A stretch of 6,380 nt of DNA from Roseimaritima sp. (GTDB lineage Bacteria; Planctomycetota; Planctomycetia; Pirellulales; Pirellulaceae): the NCBI GenBank assembly GCA_007124075.1, contig SLFV01000414.1, positions 1 to 6,380 on the forward strand. The letters are read 5' to 3'. A program made the translations under genes and the position numbers. Below the pieces are notes generated by a model. The model made no database searches. It saw nothing but the letters and a program-made list of their open reading frames with translations, and was not told where the DNA came from. Positions 1-6,240 of the stretch are shown here, piece by piece (positions within the stretch are counted from its first letter, which is position 1; each line of letters starts with the position of its first letter).

Positions 1-3
1 CCC

Positions 4-90
4 GTCTGCCGACAGCGAGTTCTCTTAGCGGCCTGATGAAAAAAGCCGCGGACGAACTGCCGCCGCGCACCGCAAGAATCGTCGGCAGAC
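4..90. repeat. 10-bp inverted repeat with nested small stems, downstream of the export gene
   Basis: A perfect 10-bp inverted repeat, GTCTGCCGAC at 4-13 and GTCGGCAGAC at 81-90, encloses 67 nt. Inside it lie two nested complementary pairs: AGTTC (18-22) with GAACT (54-58), and GCGGC (28-32) with GCCGC (45-49). Together they could fold into one branched cruciform or RNA structure just past the stop codon of the export gene. No gene is visible in 1-115. It may mark the 3' end of the transcript or be an intergenic repeat. The pairing is read directly; the role is inferred. Confidence 0.45.
39..67 (-). terminator. Weak candidate intrinsic terminator of the polysaccharide export gene
   Basis: On the minus strand, 49 nt past the TAA stop of the export gene, a GC-only 5-bp stem (CGCGG, 67-63, with CCGCG, 51-47) closes an 11-nt loop. 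It is followed after GC by six T residues (44-39). The order stem then T-run fits a rho-independent terminator, but the stem is short, and a competing stem (28-32 with 45-49) would place the T-run in its loop. Confidence 0.3.
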
Positions 91-115
91 CGGTACCAAG
101 TTGGTGCCGCGACGG

Positions 116-1426
116 TTATGGATTACCGATGTTGTAGTTGAAGTTCACGATGTTAAACATCGTGTTCATCGCGATTTCTCCCGGGGTGTATTTCAGGATC
201 ACTAGATCGCCAGGCTGGATGATTAGCCGTTCGCGTGGATTGTTGATCGCTTCCTTGATATCAATTTCGATCTTGATCTGTTGATCACGTCCCCACCTTC
301 GGACAAGCAGGACGCGGCTGGGAGGAAAAATATTTCCCGGCCCGTTAACGAAGTTACTGGTAATCGCAACGGGACCGTCGATATGGCCATTGGCAATGGC
401 GATCGCCTCCAATACGTCGACATCATGATCACGCGGTAGCGGGATTTTTGCTCCGTTTAGCAGACCGCCGGTCAGGAAATACTCGTTGTCTCGAGGGGGC
501 ACGAATACGATATCGTTGTCGTACAGCAACACATCTTGCGGCTGGAACGGCAGCGGTTCGTGCGGGTAGACGCGCAGCGGAATACGATGCAACCCTGCAG
601 AACCTCCAATACATTCCTGAACATCGGAAATCGTTTTTCCGTCCCGCAGCATCGCCATCGCCTGCATGCGTTGGGTTTCGTTGGCGGACCTCGCTCGCAG
701 CACCCAAACTTCATCCAACCCGTCCAGTCCCGGTAGACCGCCGGAATTGACCAGTGCGTGCAATACATCGTTTTCATAGGTCGCAAGTTCGACCACCTCC
801 GCCGAACCACGACGGGAAACAATCCGCGTGTCATCGCGGGTGAAGGCGGGACCGGCCGCACCGCTGTCTTCGCGGATCACCATGACGCGATGACTGCGGG
901 GTCGAATCAGCGATACCATGATGTTGTCTTTGCCTTCAACTAGAAGTTTGCGTTGGTTGACAAAAACCTGACGCAGGCGGTCGTGGACTTGATTGAGCGT
1001 CAGCCCCGTCACATAGATCGGATCGGCCAAGGGCAGCCGAATCGTACCATCGGCGGCGACGCGAATCGGTTGCCCCACCGCTGGTTCATGGATCAGGGCG
1101 CTGGCACCATTGTTGCCGGGAAAGTAAGCAAAAGCGGGCAATTCACCGCGACCCCCGAAAAGATCCTCGATAAAAATCCCCAGCGTATCATGCGGTTGAA
1201 CCAAATGATCGTGCGGCTTGGCTTGCCCCAACAGCGCCAGATCCAGCGAAACCTTGTGCTCGCGACGCGGCGCAAGCAAGTTCTCCGGGACCTGAGACGC
1301 AGGCACCGTTCCTCGCAGCACGCAGCCCGACGAGAGGCACAACAGGCCCAGGGCCAGCCATGCCCAAAACTGGTTGCTTCGCTTGGTTGCTTTCGTCCGA
1401 TCGATATGCATGGCAAGGGGTGTCAT
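116..1426 (-). CDS. Polysaccharide export outer-membrane lipoprotein (Wza/SLBB family)
   Basis: The 436-residue protein is a probable outer-membrane channel component for exopolysaccharide or capsule export. A basic N-terminus and a hydrophobic stretch (about 19-34) end in the lipobox LSSGC, making Cys35 the likely lipidated residue. Residues about 73-175 match a Poly_export domain, with QPHDTLGIFIED and a later VAADGTIRLPL. Two SLBB-like beta-grasp units follow: one around 178-243, then one opening with EYFLTGGLLNGAKIPLPRDH (315-334) and reaching the IQPGDLVILKY strand near 403-413. The length suits the family. The ATG at 1426 overlaps the upstream lipoprotein's TGA as ATGA, suggesting translational coupling; the ATG at 1411 is an alternative start. 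No strong Shine-Dalgarno sequence precedes either. No polysaccharide co-polymerase or glycosyltransferase is in view, so the exported polymer is unknown. The family call is firm. Confidence 0.9.
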   Translation of the reverse strand: MTPLAMHIDRTKATKRSNQFWAWLALGLLCLSSGCVLRGTVPASQVPENLLAPRREHKVSLDLALLGQAKPHDHLVQPHDTLGIFIEDLFGGRGELPAFAYFPGNNGASALIHEPAVGQPIRVAADGTIRLPLADPIYVTGLTLNQVHDRLRQVFVNQRKLLVEGKDNIMVSLIRPRSHRVMVIREDSGAAGPAFTRDDTRIVSRRGSAEVVELATYENDVLHALVNSGGLPGLDGLDEVWVLRARSANETQRMQAMAMLRDGKTISDVQECIGGSAGLHRIPLRVYPHEPLPFQPQDVLLYDNDIVFVPPRDNEYFLTGGLLNGAKIPLPRDHDVDVLEAIAIANGHIDGPVAITSNFVNGPGNIFPPSRVLLVRRWGRDQQIKIEIDIKEAINNPRERLIIQPGDLVILKYTPGEIAMNTMFNIVNFNYNIGNP

Positions 1427-2427
1427 CGAATGGTTGTCTGCGGTGCTGCCAGATCGCCGGGCTTGTCAATTTTGGGCAGCGGTAGCGGTTGGCGAGACCG
1501 CGCCACTCGTGCCGACGGTGATTGTTCGCGCATCGCTTTCGCCGCTTGCTGCAGACGCTGCATCGCAGCCCCTAGTTCCTGATCGCTCCCTTCCTCCGCA
1601 GGCGGAGTTTGCTGACTAAACAGCAGGTCATCGGCTGTATCGTCGACCGAACCGGGGGCAGTCAGGTCATCGGGCAGCGCCGGGGTACGGTCGCTGGGGG
1701 ACGGGACCTGCCCCTCGATCTCCTCGGCAGACTCCGGCGGCGGGGGAGCCACCGATTCGATGGGAGGTAGTTGTGGTACGGCCTCCGGCACCTGCCGTGA
1801 CTGCGCCGGAAACGGCTGTGGTTGCGCCCACTCCTGGATCATATGAGGTTCGGCATGAACTTCAATCTCGTCGGATGATGGTGGCGGCAAGGGCTGTGGT
1901 AATGCTCGCTCCGAACTGACTGGGTTGTTCAGCATTCCGTCGGGGCCCAGCAAAATTGTGGTTGGCGTGCCTGAACCGCAAGCAACCGTACGAACCTGAT
2001 CAAACGGTGCAGGCACGAAGGTGGGGGACGCGGCCGCAATGGCATAGCTTCCGGCATGACCGCAGGCAATGGCTGCCGCAGCACCCTGCAAGTAGCCCTG
2101 ACGCCACAATTCAGCTTGCGGGCCACTGAAGCCCGGTTGCAACTGCCCCAGCCAGTACTCGGGGGCTGGTATCAGTGGCGGTTCAGGCGAACCGCCACGG
2201 AGGACTTGGTAATAACCTTCGGTCCAACCTTTCCCGTAATCAGGGTCACATTGGTGTATCCCGTGAATTTGCCCATGCTGGTAACGAAAAGCCGATTCGG
2301 CCCGACCACGCAATTCGTTCGTGCCCATCAGACGTCGGGTGCTCAGCTCCCAACGGGAACAGCAACCGGCTCCGAACAGCAGCAATCCGCCGAGCAGAAT
2401 CGACAATTGGCACAGTGTGGTACGCAC
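1423..2427 (-). CDS. Putative lipoprotein with Pro-rich C-terminal half, coupled to the export gene
   Basis: The 334-residue protein starts at GTG, with a GGGAG motif about 11 nt upstream and an in-frame TGA at 2446 excluding a much longer form. A signal peptide (1-21) ends in LFGAGC, so Cys22 is probably lipidated. Residues about 45-125 form a compact aromatic- and Gly-rich section, including GWTEGYYQVLRGG, PAPEYWLGQLQPG and ELWRQGYLQGAAAA. The spaced W/Y-G-Y motifs remind me of small planctomycete proteins encoded beside export genes, but I cannot verify this. From about 170 to 285 it is low-complexity, rich in Pro, Glu and Ser, and probably a flexible periplasmic linker. A short charged, helix-prone stretch follows (about 284-303), then a basic Pro tail. 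The 4-bp ATGA overlap with the Wza-type gene suggests a joint role in exopolysaccharide secretion. Molecular function is unknown. Confidence 0.75.
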   Translation of the reverse strand: MRTTLCQLSILLGGLLLFGAGCCSRWELSTRRLMGTNELRGRAESAFRYQHGQIHGIHQCDPDYGKGWTEGYYQVLRGGSPEPPLIPAPEYWLGQLQPGFSGPQAELWRQGYLQGAAAAIACGHAGSYAIAAASPTFVPAPFDQVRTVACGSGTPTTILLGPDGMLNNPVSSERALPQPLPPPSSDEIEVHAEPHMIQEWAQPQPFPAQSRQVPEAVPQLPPIESVAPPPPESAEEIEGQVPSPSDRTPALPDDLTAPGSVDDTADDLLFSQQTPPAEEGSDQELGAAMQRLQQAAKAMREQSPSARVARSRQPLPLPKIDKPGDLAAPQTTIR

Positions 2428-2721
2428 GAGGCGGATGGCTCCCGATCAATTCCAAACGCGATGACAGCGGCAGATGACTCCCACGATCGGCATGCGAGCG
2501 CGGTAATCCGATTTACCTGCAGAATCGGCATCATGCTGCGGCGGGATTGATCGATTGTGCTGTTCAAATGGTCCATGCATCTGGAGTTGGCAGAGCATTC
2601 GGAACAACAAGCAGAACTGCTGCGACCAGAGCATCCGGTACAATCGGCACAAATTCGCAACGCACGGCCCCCGGCCTTCGAGGATCGTCTCAGCACCGTG
2701 TTCCGCCCCAGCCCGCATGTC
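2428..2721. other. Intergenic gap without a confident gene
   Basis: This 294-bp stretch lies between the stop of the hisH-linked unknown gene and the GTG start of the lipoprotein gene. Three frames stay open through much of it: two minus frames and one plus frame from 2557. None gives a recognisable protein or has a convincing start. One minus frame looks Cys-rich, but that composition continues into the region where it is out of frame with the lipoprotein's Leu-rich signal peptide, so it is probably a frame artefact. On the plus strand a 17-bp near-repeat occurs (2591-2607 and 2627-2643, 15 of 17 identical, offset 36 bp). No promoter or terminator stands out. Confidence 0.5.
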
Positions 2722-3381
2722 TCACAGCGCAGGACTCGGACCGCCACCACTGACTGCAAAGACCTTAATCTGCCAACGTACTGTTTGCGGCATGTTGGTT
2801 CCGCAACCACCAACGGTCAGCCGCAACAGGCGTGTGACCGGGTCCCACTGCCACTGAGCAATCGATGCGTTTGCAGTCTGGTGGCTTTCAGGAATTGCAG
2901 CCTCCAAACACAACGCTGCCTGGGGCAATTGCACAAGGACGCGTAAGCTATCAATGCAGACCCCGAAGCAGGATTCTGGCACTTGGTACTGACTTCCCAA
3001 ATGCAACGGAAAAACCGAGAACCGGCAGGCGACATCAAGGAAGATTTGTGCCCCTTGGTCACAGTGGACCGCTTGCGCGCTGCTGCTCCAATGTCCCACC
3101 CCTGCTTGCCCGACCGCCAGGATCGTTGTCTGCCCCGCGATCGTCTCCCGCGACAACTGCTGCAGAGGCGGATCGCCGGGCCATTGGGCGGAACCCACGT
3201 CGCCGACGCAAGAATCAAGGTGAAATTGCGTACCCGTTTCGCTAAGGTAGCTAATGCGATGCAAAAATCGATCGGCCACACGACAGTAGCTAATGCACAT
3301 CACGCTTCCAGCAGCATCAGCGGCCGATAGTCGAAAGGGACTAGCTGCCCAATTCAGGTTGCCATGTTTGCCTTCGTTCAT
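2722..3381 (-). CDS. Unknown 219-residue protein overlapping hisH
   Basis: I do not recognise a named family. The ATG at 3381 overlaps the hisH TGA as ATGA, which supports this start and suggests translational coupling. There is no signal peptide or membrane segment, so it is probably cytoplasmic. Visible motifs include FLHRISYL near 39-46, QWPGDPPLQQL (66-76), ILAVGQAGVGHWSSS (87-101) and FLDVACRF (114-121), followed by alternating hydrophobic residues ending VRWQIKVFAV (201-210). The pattern suggests a mostly beta-sheet domain. It carries nine to ten cysteines, many for its size, but no clear CxxC metal site. Codon use looks ordinary. Being coupled to hisH does not prove a histidine role; a conserved planctomycete protein of unrelated function is equally possible. 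It shares reading frame with the lipoprotein gene downstream, separated by two TGA codons. Confidence 0.65.
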   Translation of the reverse strand: MNEGKHGNLNWAASPFRLSAADAAGSVMCISYCRVADRFLHRISYLSETGTQFHLDSCVGDVGSAQWPGDPPLQQLSRETIAGQTTILAVGQAGVGHWSSSAQAVHCDQGAQIFLDVACRFSVFPLHLGSQYQVPESCFGVCIDSLRVLVQLPQAALCLEAAIPESHQTANASIAQWQWDPVTRLLRLTVGGCGTNMPQTVRWQIKVFAVSGGGPSPAL

Positions 3382-4013
3382 GCGGTCACGACGTTATCGA
3401 GGGAGGCGGGGTTCAGTTGTGAAAAACGTTCCAGAAGTCGCAAGCCGTTGCCCTGGCTTTTTTCGGGATGAAACTGGGTGGCAAACAATTGCTTGCGAGC
3501 CACCATCGCGCAAAACGGTTCCCCGTAATCACAGGTCATGACCGCCAATTTGGGGTCCGCAGGCACCACGAAATAGGAGTGCACGAAATAAAAGTACGCG
3601 TCATCAAATCCGTCACTCAGCAACGATCGGCCTGTGCAACGGACCCTGTTCCAGCCCATGTGGGGTACCTTCAGCGGTGCATCGCGTTCAAAGCGAATGA
3701 CCTCGCCAGGCAGGATGCCCAAGCCCTCAAAACTGCCCCCCTCGTGGCCCCGTTCAAACAGCAGTTGCAGACCGAGACAAATCCCCAAAAAAGGGCGTTC
3801 AGATTGTAGAAAATCGCGAATCGGCACCACTAGGTCACGACGTTTCAGTTCTGCCATCGCGTCACCAAAGCCGCCGACTCCCGGCAAGATCAACCGTTCC
3901 GCCCCCGCAATCTCAACCGGGTCGGACGAAATGCGTGCTTGTTGACCGATGTGCTCAATCGCCTTCTGCACACTTCGCAAGTTGCCCATCTGATAGTCTA
4001 CGATAGTGATCAT
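3378..4013 (-). CDS. hisH: Imidazole glycerol phosphate synthase glutaminase subunit
   Basis: HisH hydrolyses glutamine and passes ammonia to HisF, which turns PRFAR into imidazole glycerol phosphate and AICAR in histidine synthesis (cytoplasm). The 211-residue length is normal for this class I glutamine amidotransferase. The start MITIVDYQMGNLRSVQKA is typical. The oxyanion-strand motif LPGVGGFGDAM spans 43-53. The nucleophile is Cys79 in GICLGLQLLFE, and His182 and Glu184 in QFHPEKS complete the triad. The HMGWNRV and YFVHSYFV segments are also family hallmarks. All catalytic residues are present, so it should be active. The ATG at 4013 has only a weak upstream Shine-Dalgarno. The 214 bp upstream (4014-4227) holds no promoter I can defend; a 10-bp palindrome TTGAATTCAA lies at 4182-4191. 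hisF is not in the window. The downstream unknown gene overlaps by 4 bp. Confidence 0.98.
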   Translation of the reverse strand: MITIVDYQMGNLRSVQKAIEHIGQQARISSDPVEIAGAERLILPGVGGFGDAMAELKRRDLVVPIRDFLQSERPFLGICLGLQLLFERGHEGGSFEGLGILPGEVIRFERDAPLKVPHMGWNRVRCTGRSLLSDGFDDAYFYFVHSYFVVPADPKLAVMTCDYGEPFCAMVARKQLFATQFHPEKSQGNGLRLLERFSQLNPASLDNVVTA

Positions 4014-4227
4014 CCATTTGGCCCAAAAACGAATCAGTGTATCAGCTGTCCCTGATGAAAAAGGGGGCTAGCATCTCAAAGCGTAACCGGAACTGTTTTA
4101 GGAACAAGCCATCGCGAGGAAAGTGATCGTCGCGCGCTACAGACGCCCAATTCTCTGAGCATCGGCCGGGGTGGCATTTGATTGAATTCAAAACCCTTGA
4201 TGGTCAGACGCCTTTGTCAACTGGCTG

Positions 4228-5232
4228 TTATGCGATCAGCAGCCTTGCCAGAGTGAAGTAAATCAGGAGTGTGACCATGTCTGTCGAGGCAAGTGCCACG
4301 GGACCCGCAGCGACTTGGGGTTCTTTGTTAAACAGTCGAATCAAATTGGGCATCGCCATTCCGATTACCGATGCGCAGGTCACCCCGCCGATGATGCCAC
4401 CAAGCAAACACAACGTCACCTGCCATTGTCCCAGCCACACCATCGCGACGGTCGCAACCGCGACTCCGCTAGCGAGCCCCAAAAACACCCCTGTGGCAAT
4501 TTCGGTGCGGAGTTTTTTGATCAACTCGCCGAACGTGGGTGCCTTTCCGCTCATCACCCGTAACGCAAGGCTGACCGATTGGATGCTGACACTTTCCGCA
4601 AGGGCCAGGACAACCGGTATGAAGAGCGCCAGTGCGACAGCTTTCTCCAATTCCGCCTTAAAGGCACCCGACAGGAACGCCGCCATCAGCCCTCCCGCAA
4701 TGTTGGCGAACAACCAGGGAAAACGATTGTTGAACGCAGCCACGGGAGAGGTCTGCTTTGCATCCTCCAAGTGGACGCCGATCAATTGAAACAATTCGTC
4801 GCTCGCTTCACGACGGTCAATATCACGCAGCTCCTCCGTATACAAATCAACATCAATGACACCAATGAGACGGCACTCCGCATCAACAACCGGAAACGCC
4901 AACAACCGGTGAAAGATAAAAAATTCACACGCTTCCAACACCGTTGCCGTGCTTGGGATCGACAAAACGTTGGCAACCATGATTTCCCGGAGCGGGCGTT
5001 GGGGTGGATTCAGCAGCAATCGACGGGTGGGAACGACGCCCTTGAGACAGTTTTGGTCGTCAACGACGTAGAAGTAGATGATCCGACTTTCCGGTGGGTT
5101 TTCGCGGATGGAATCAAGGGCCTCCCCAACCGACAAACCGACGCGCAAGCGTGGCATATCGGTCCGCATGTGGTCGACAACAGGATCATCTGGGGCGTGT
5201 TTGACAGGAACTGAAGACAAGACTGACTCCAT
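4228..5232 (-). CDS. MgtE-like magnesium transporter with CBS pair, lacking the MgtE N domain
   Basis: This inner-membrane protein probably carries Mg2+ or another divalent cation. From the ATG at 5232 it has 334 residues against about 450 for classical MgtE: the N-terminal helical domain is absent. Two CBS domains occupy about 19-75 and 82-136 (IIYFYVVDDQNCLKGVVPTR; LLAFPVVD..LIGVIDVDLY), which in MgtE gate the pore in response to Mg2+. After a linker come five membrane segments at about 171-190, 197-222, 245-268, 271-295 and 311-333. Asp318 in ASTDMVTLLIYF matches the conserved TM5 aspartate. The usual GGNxGxQ motif reads AESVSIQ here (212-218). The frame stays open to a GTG at 5367, but the extra 45 residues look non-native and run through a strong hairpin, so I prefer 5232; a later ATG at 5169 is less likely. 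The CBS/MgtE family call is firm; the transported ion is inferred. Confidence 0.88.
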   Translation of the reverse strand: MESVLSSVPVKHAPDDPVVDHMRTDMPRLRVGLSVGEALDSIRENPPESRIIYFYVVDDQNCLKGVVPTRRLLLNPPQRPLREIMVANVLSIPSTATVLEACEFFIFHRLLAFPVVDAECRLIGVIDVDLYTEELRDIDRREASDELFQLIGVHLEDAKQTSPVAAFNNRFPWLFANIAGGLMAAFLSGAFKAELEKAVALALFIPVVLALAESVSIQSVSLALRVMSGKAPTFGELIKKLRTEIATGVFLGLASGVAVATVAMVWLGQWQVTLCLLGGIIGGVTCASVIGMAMPNLIRLFNKEPQVAAGPVALASTDMVTLLIYFTLARLLIA

Positions 5233-5591
5233 TTTTCGCCGATGGGCAACATCATTGTCGCAGCAAGTAAATCGCGCATTCAGGCGAGCGGCAGAAGAAA
5301 ACGTACTCGATGTGGTGGGACTGGCCAGAATTCCCCGTAGTAAAAGTCGAATTCTGGCGGATCCCACGAGGGTGAAATAATCGCTACTGCTCGCCGTAGC
5401 AGCGGACTACCGTTGCCACCGACTTTACTACAGTCAGCCTTTTTCAACCAGCCTGGGCGCTGCGAACTAACGTGAACGATGCGATCGGCATTACAGTTCT
5501 TTTCGTTTTCCTCCAACGGCGATTGCTGCAGGTCAGGACCGGGGAACGCCCCAATCCACATCTCCTGCTCCCGCATCTGATCGCGAGTTCC
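5233..5591. other. 359-bp gap between the secreted-protein gene and the mgtE-like gene
   Basis: No convincing gene lies here. The main content is the structured candidate leader at 5315-5438. A minus-strand open frame (5280-5576, 98 codons) begins 15 bp after the upstream stop, but its product resembles nothing I know and its second half is the hairpin region. A weak promoter-like hexamer TGTAAT (minus, 5495-5490) has only a poor -35 partner. The section 5233-5314 next to the ATG shows no clear Shine-Dalgarno. Confidence 0.45.
5315..5438 (-). promoter_or_regulatory. Candidate structured RNA leader of the mgtE-like gene
   Basis: In minus-strand RNA order there are three stem-loops ahead of the start at 5232. 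Hairpin A (5438-5418) has a 7-bp stem, GCUGACU with AGUCGGU, containing two wobble pairs, and loop GUAGUAA. Hairpin C (5402-5387) has stem CUGCU/AGCAG. Hairpin B (5367-5315) has outer stem GUGGGA/UCCCAC, a small internal loop, and a perfect 10-bp inner stem GCCAGAAUUC/GAAUUCUGGC around a 15-nt loop that contains UUACUAC. That is the exact complement of loop A, allowing a loop-loop (kissing) contact. No U-run follows B, so it is not a plain terminator. It does not match the M-box as I know it. Pairing is seen; the regulatory role is inferred. Confidence 0.45.
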
Positions 5592-6200
5592 TTATTGGGT
5601 GGGACGATAAAAGAATTGCTGGTCGGTCTGCGGGGCTCGGTAGGGATAGTCGGGATAAGAACCATCGTAGTGGGGCGGCGTGTTATAACCCCCTTGTGGA
5701 ACTGCGGGATACGGATTGCCCGGACTGGCGGGAAATCCGAACGGGCCTCCGGGAATGCCGCCACCAGGAGGGACGGTGCCGGGGGGAACCGCGCCGGGAG
5801 GCAACGGCAAACCAAATCCGGGAACGATCCCGCCGATCGGTCCCAAGCCAGCGAACGGCGGGCCCCAGTTAGGATACGGCGTTGCAAACGGCCGGAAGGG
5901 GAATCTCCACTCGCCATACGGTCTGACGGGGTCCCCCCATTGCTGGACACGGTGATAGTGATCGGCCGACTGTCCGACTTGGAGCGAACTGCGAACGTGC
6001 GTGTACCCGCTGGAACGGAAATTCGAAACTTGCGGTGCAACCCCGGCGACGGGCGGCGTGTGCTGATCGGTGCGGTGCCCGTACGCATCGTGGGTGTAGG
6101 TGCTGGGCAACGTCAACCAATCGGCTGCCGGCGACGAGGTTGCCAACGCACAACTGAAGATGATGACGAACAACGGTTGTAGGTTTTTGACTGCGATCAT
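5592..6200 (-). CDS. Secreted Pro/Gly-rich protein of unknown function
   Basis: The preferred start is the ATG at 6200 (202 residues); a TTG three codons upstream (6209) is the alternative. A signal peptide is clear: MIAVKNLQ, a hydrophobic core, then SSPAADW with probable cleavage after Ala26. A lipoprotein reading at Cys17 (FSC) is less likely. Residues about 66-115 look like a folded core, with GYTHVRSSLQVG, then WGDPVRPYGEWRFPFRPF and PYPNWGPPFAGL. It has many Trp, Tyr, Pro and Arg residues, and I have the impression of similar sequences in other planctomycetes. From about 123 to 170 it is Pro/Gly low-complexity (VPPGTVPPGGGIPGG and neighbours), then a Tyr/Pro-rich tail ends in QFFYRPTQ. 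It has no catalytic motif and may be an envelope or matrix protein. A palindrome overlaps the ribosome-binding region, hinting at regulation. It lies 40 bp downstream of the partial gene. Confidence 0.75.
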   Translation of the reverse strand: MIAVKNLQPLFVIIFSCALATSSPAADWLTLPSTYTHDAYGHRTDQHTPPVAGVAPQVSNFRSSGYTHVRSSLQVGQSADHYHRVQQWGDPVRPYGEWRFPFRPFATPYPNWGPPFAGLGPIGGIVPGFGLPLPPGAVPPGTVPPGGGIPGGPFGFPASPGNPYPAVPQGGYNTPPHYDGSYPDYPYRAPQTDQQFFYRPTQ

Positions 6201-6204
6201 GCTT

Positions 6205-6228
6205 TCCAAAATAGTTTAGGATTTTGGA
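6205..6228 (-). promoter_or_regulatory. 24-bp dyad overlapping the ribosome-binding region of the secreted-protein gene
   Basis: Perfect 8-bp arms TCCAAAAT (minus 6228-6221) and ATTTTGGA (6212-6205) flank an 8-nt spacer. The 3' arm ends four bases before the ATG at 6200 and contains the only GGA available as a Shine-Dalgarno sequence. As RNA, the hairpin would hide that GGA; as DNA, the site could be an operator. If the TTG at 6209 were the true start, part of the arm would be coding. The symmetry is seen; function is inferred. Confidence 0.4.
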
Positions 6229-6240
6229 CACGCACGATAG

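Noticed and set aside
398..407. Palindrome GGCGATCGCC resembling a HIP1-type repeat
   Set aside because: Single copy inside the export gene, where it encodes Ala-Ile-Ala residues; the codons explain it.
953..1582. 209-codon plus-strand open frame
   Set aside because: Antisense across the end of the lipoprotein gene and the start of the export gene, both of which have lipoboxes and family motifs. The product is Arg/Gln-rich without a domain.
2343..2813. Cys-rich minus-strand frame with CxxC motifs, suggesting a zinc or iron-sulfur protein
   Set aside because: Its cysteines continue into the section where it is out of frame with the Leu-rich signal peptide of the lipoprotein gene, so they arise from shifted CTG/TTG codons. 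It also overlaps two genes.
4014..4227. Possible promoter TTGACA (minus, near 4219-4214) for hisH
   Set aside because: No acceptable -10 hexamer follows at 16-18 nt, and it lies just after the mgtE-like stop, about 200 bp from hisH.
4579..5214. 211-codon plus-strand open frame
   Set aside because: Antisense to the CBS-MgtE gene, whose family assignment is strong.
5280..5576. 98-codon minus-strand open frame following the secreted-protein gene
   Set aside because: It has a possible AAGGA upstream, but the product resembles nothing known, its C-terminal half is made of strong hairpin sequence, and it would sit inside the likely mgtE leader. Kept as an alternative reading only.
5444..6088. 214-codon minus-strand open frame overlapping the secreted-protein gene
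   Set aside because: Out-of-frame shadow rich in Arg, Ser and Pro, with no signal peptide; the overlapping frame has a clear signal peptide and structured core.
5472..6182. 236-codon plus-strand open frame
   Set aside because: It runs antisense to the secreted Pro/Gly-rich gene; the GC-rich Pro/Gly codons leave the opposite strand open. The product is an Arg/Gly-rich string with no domain.
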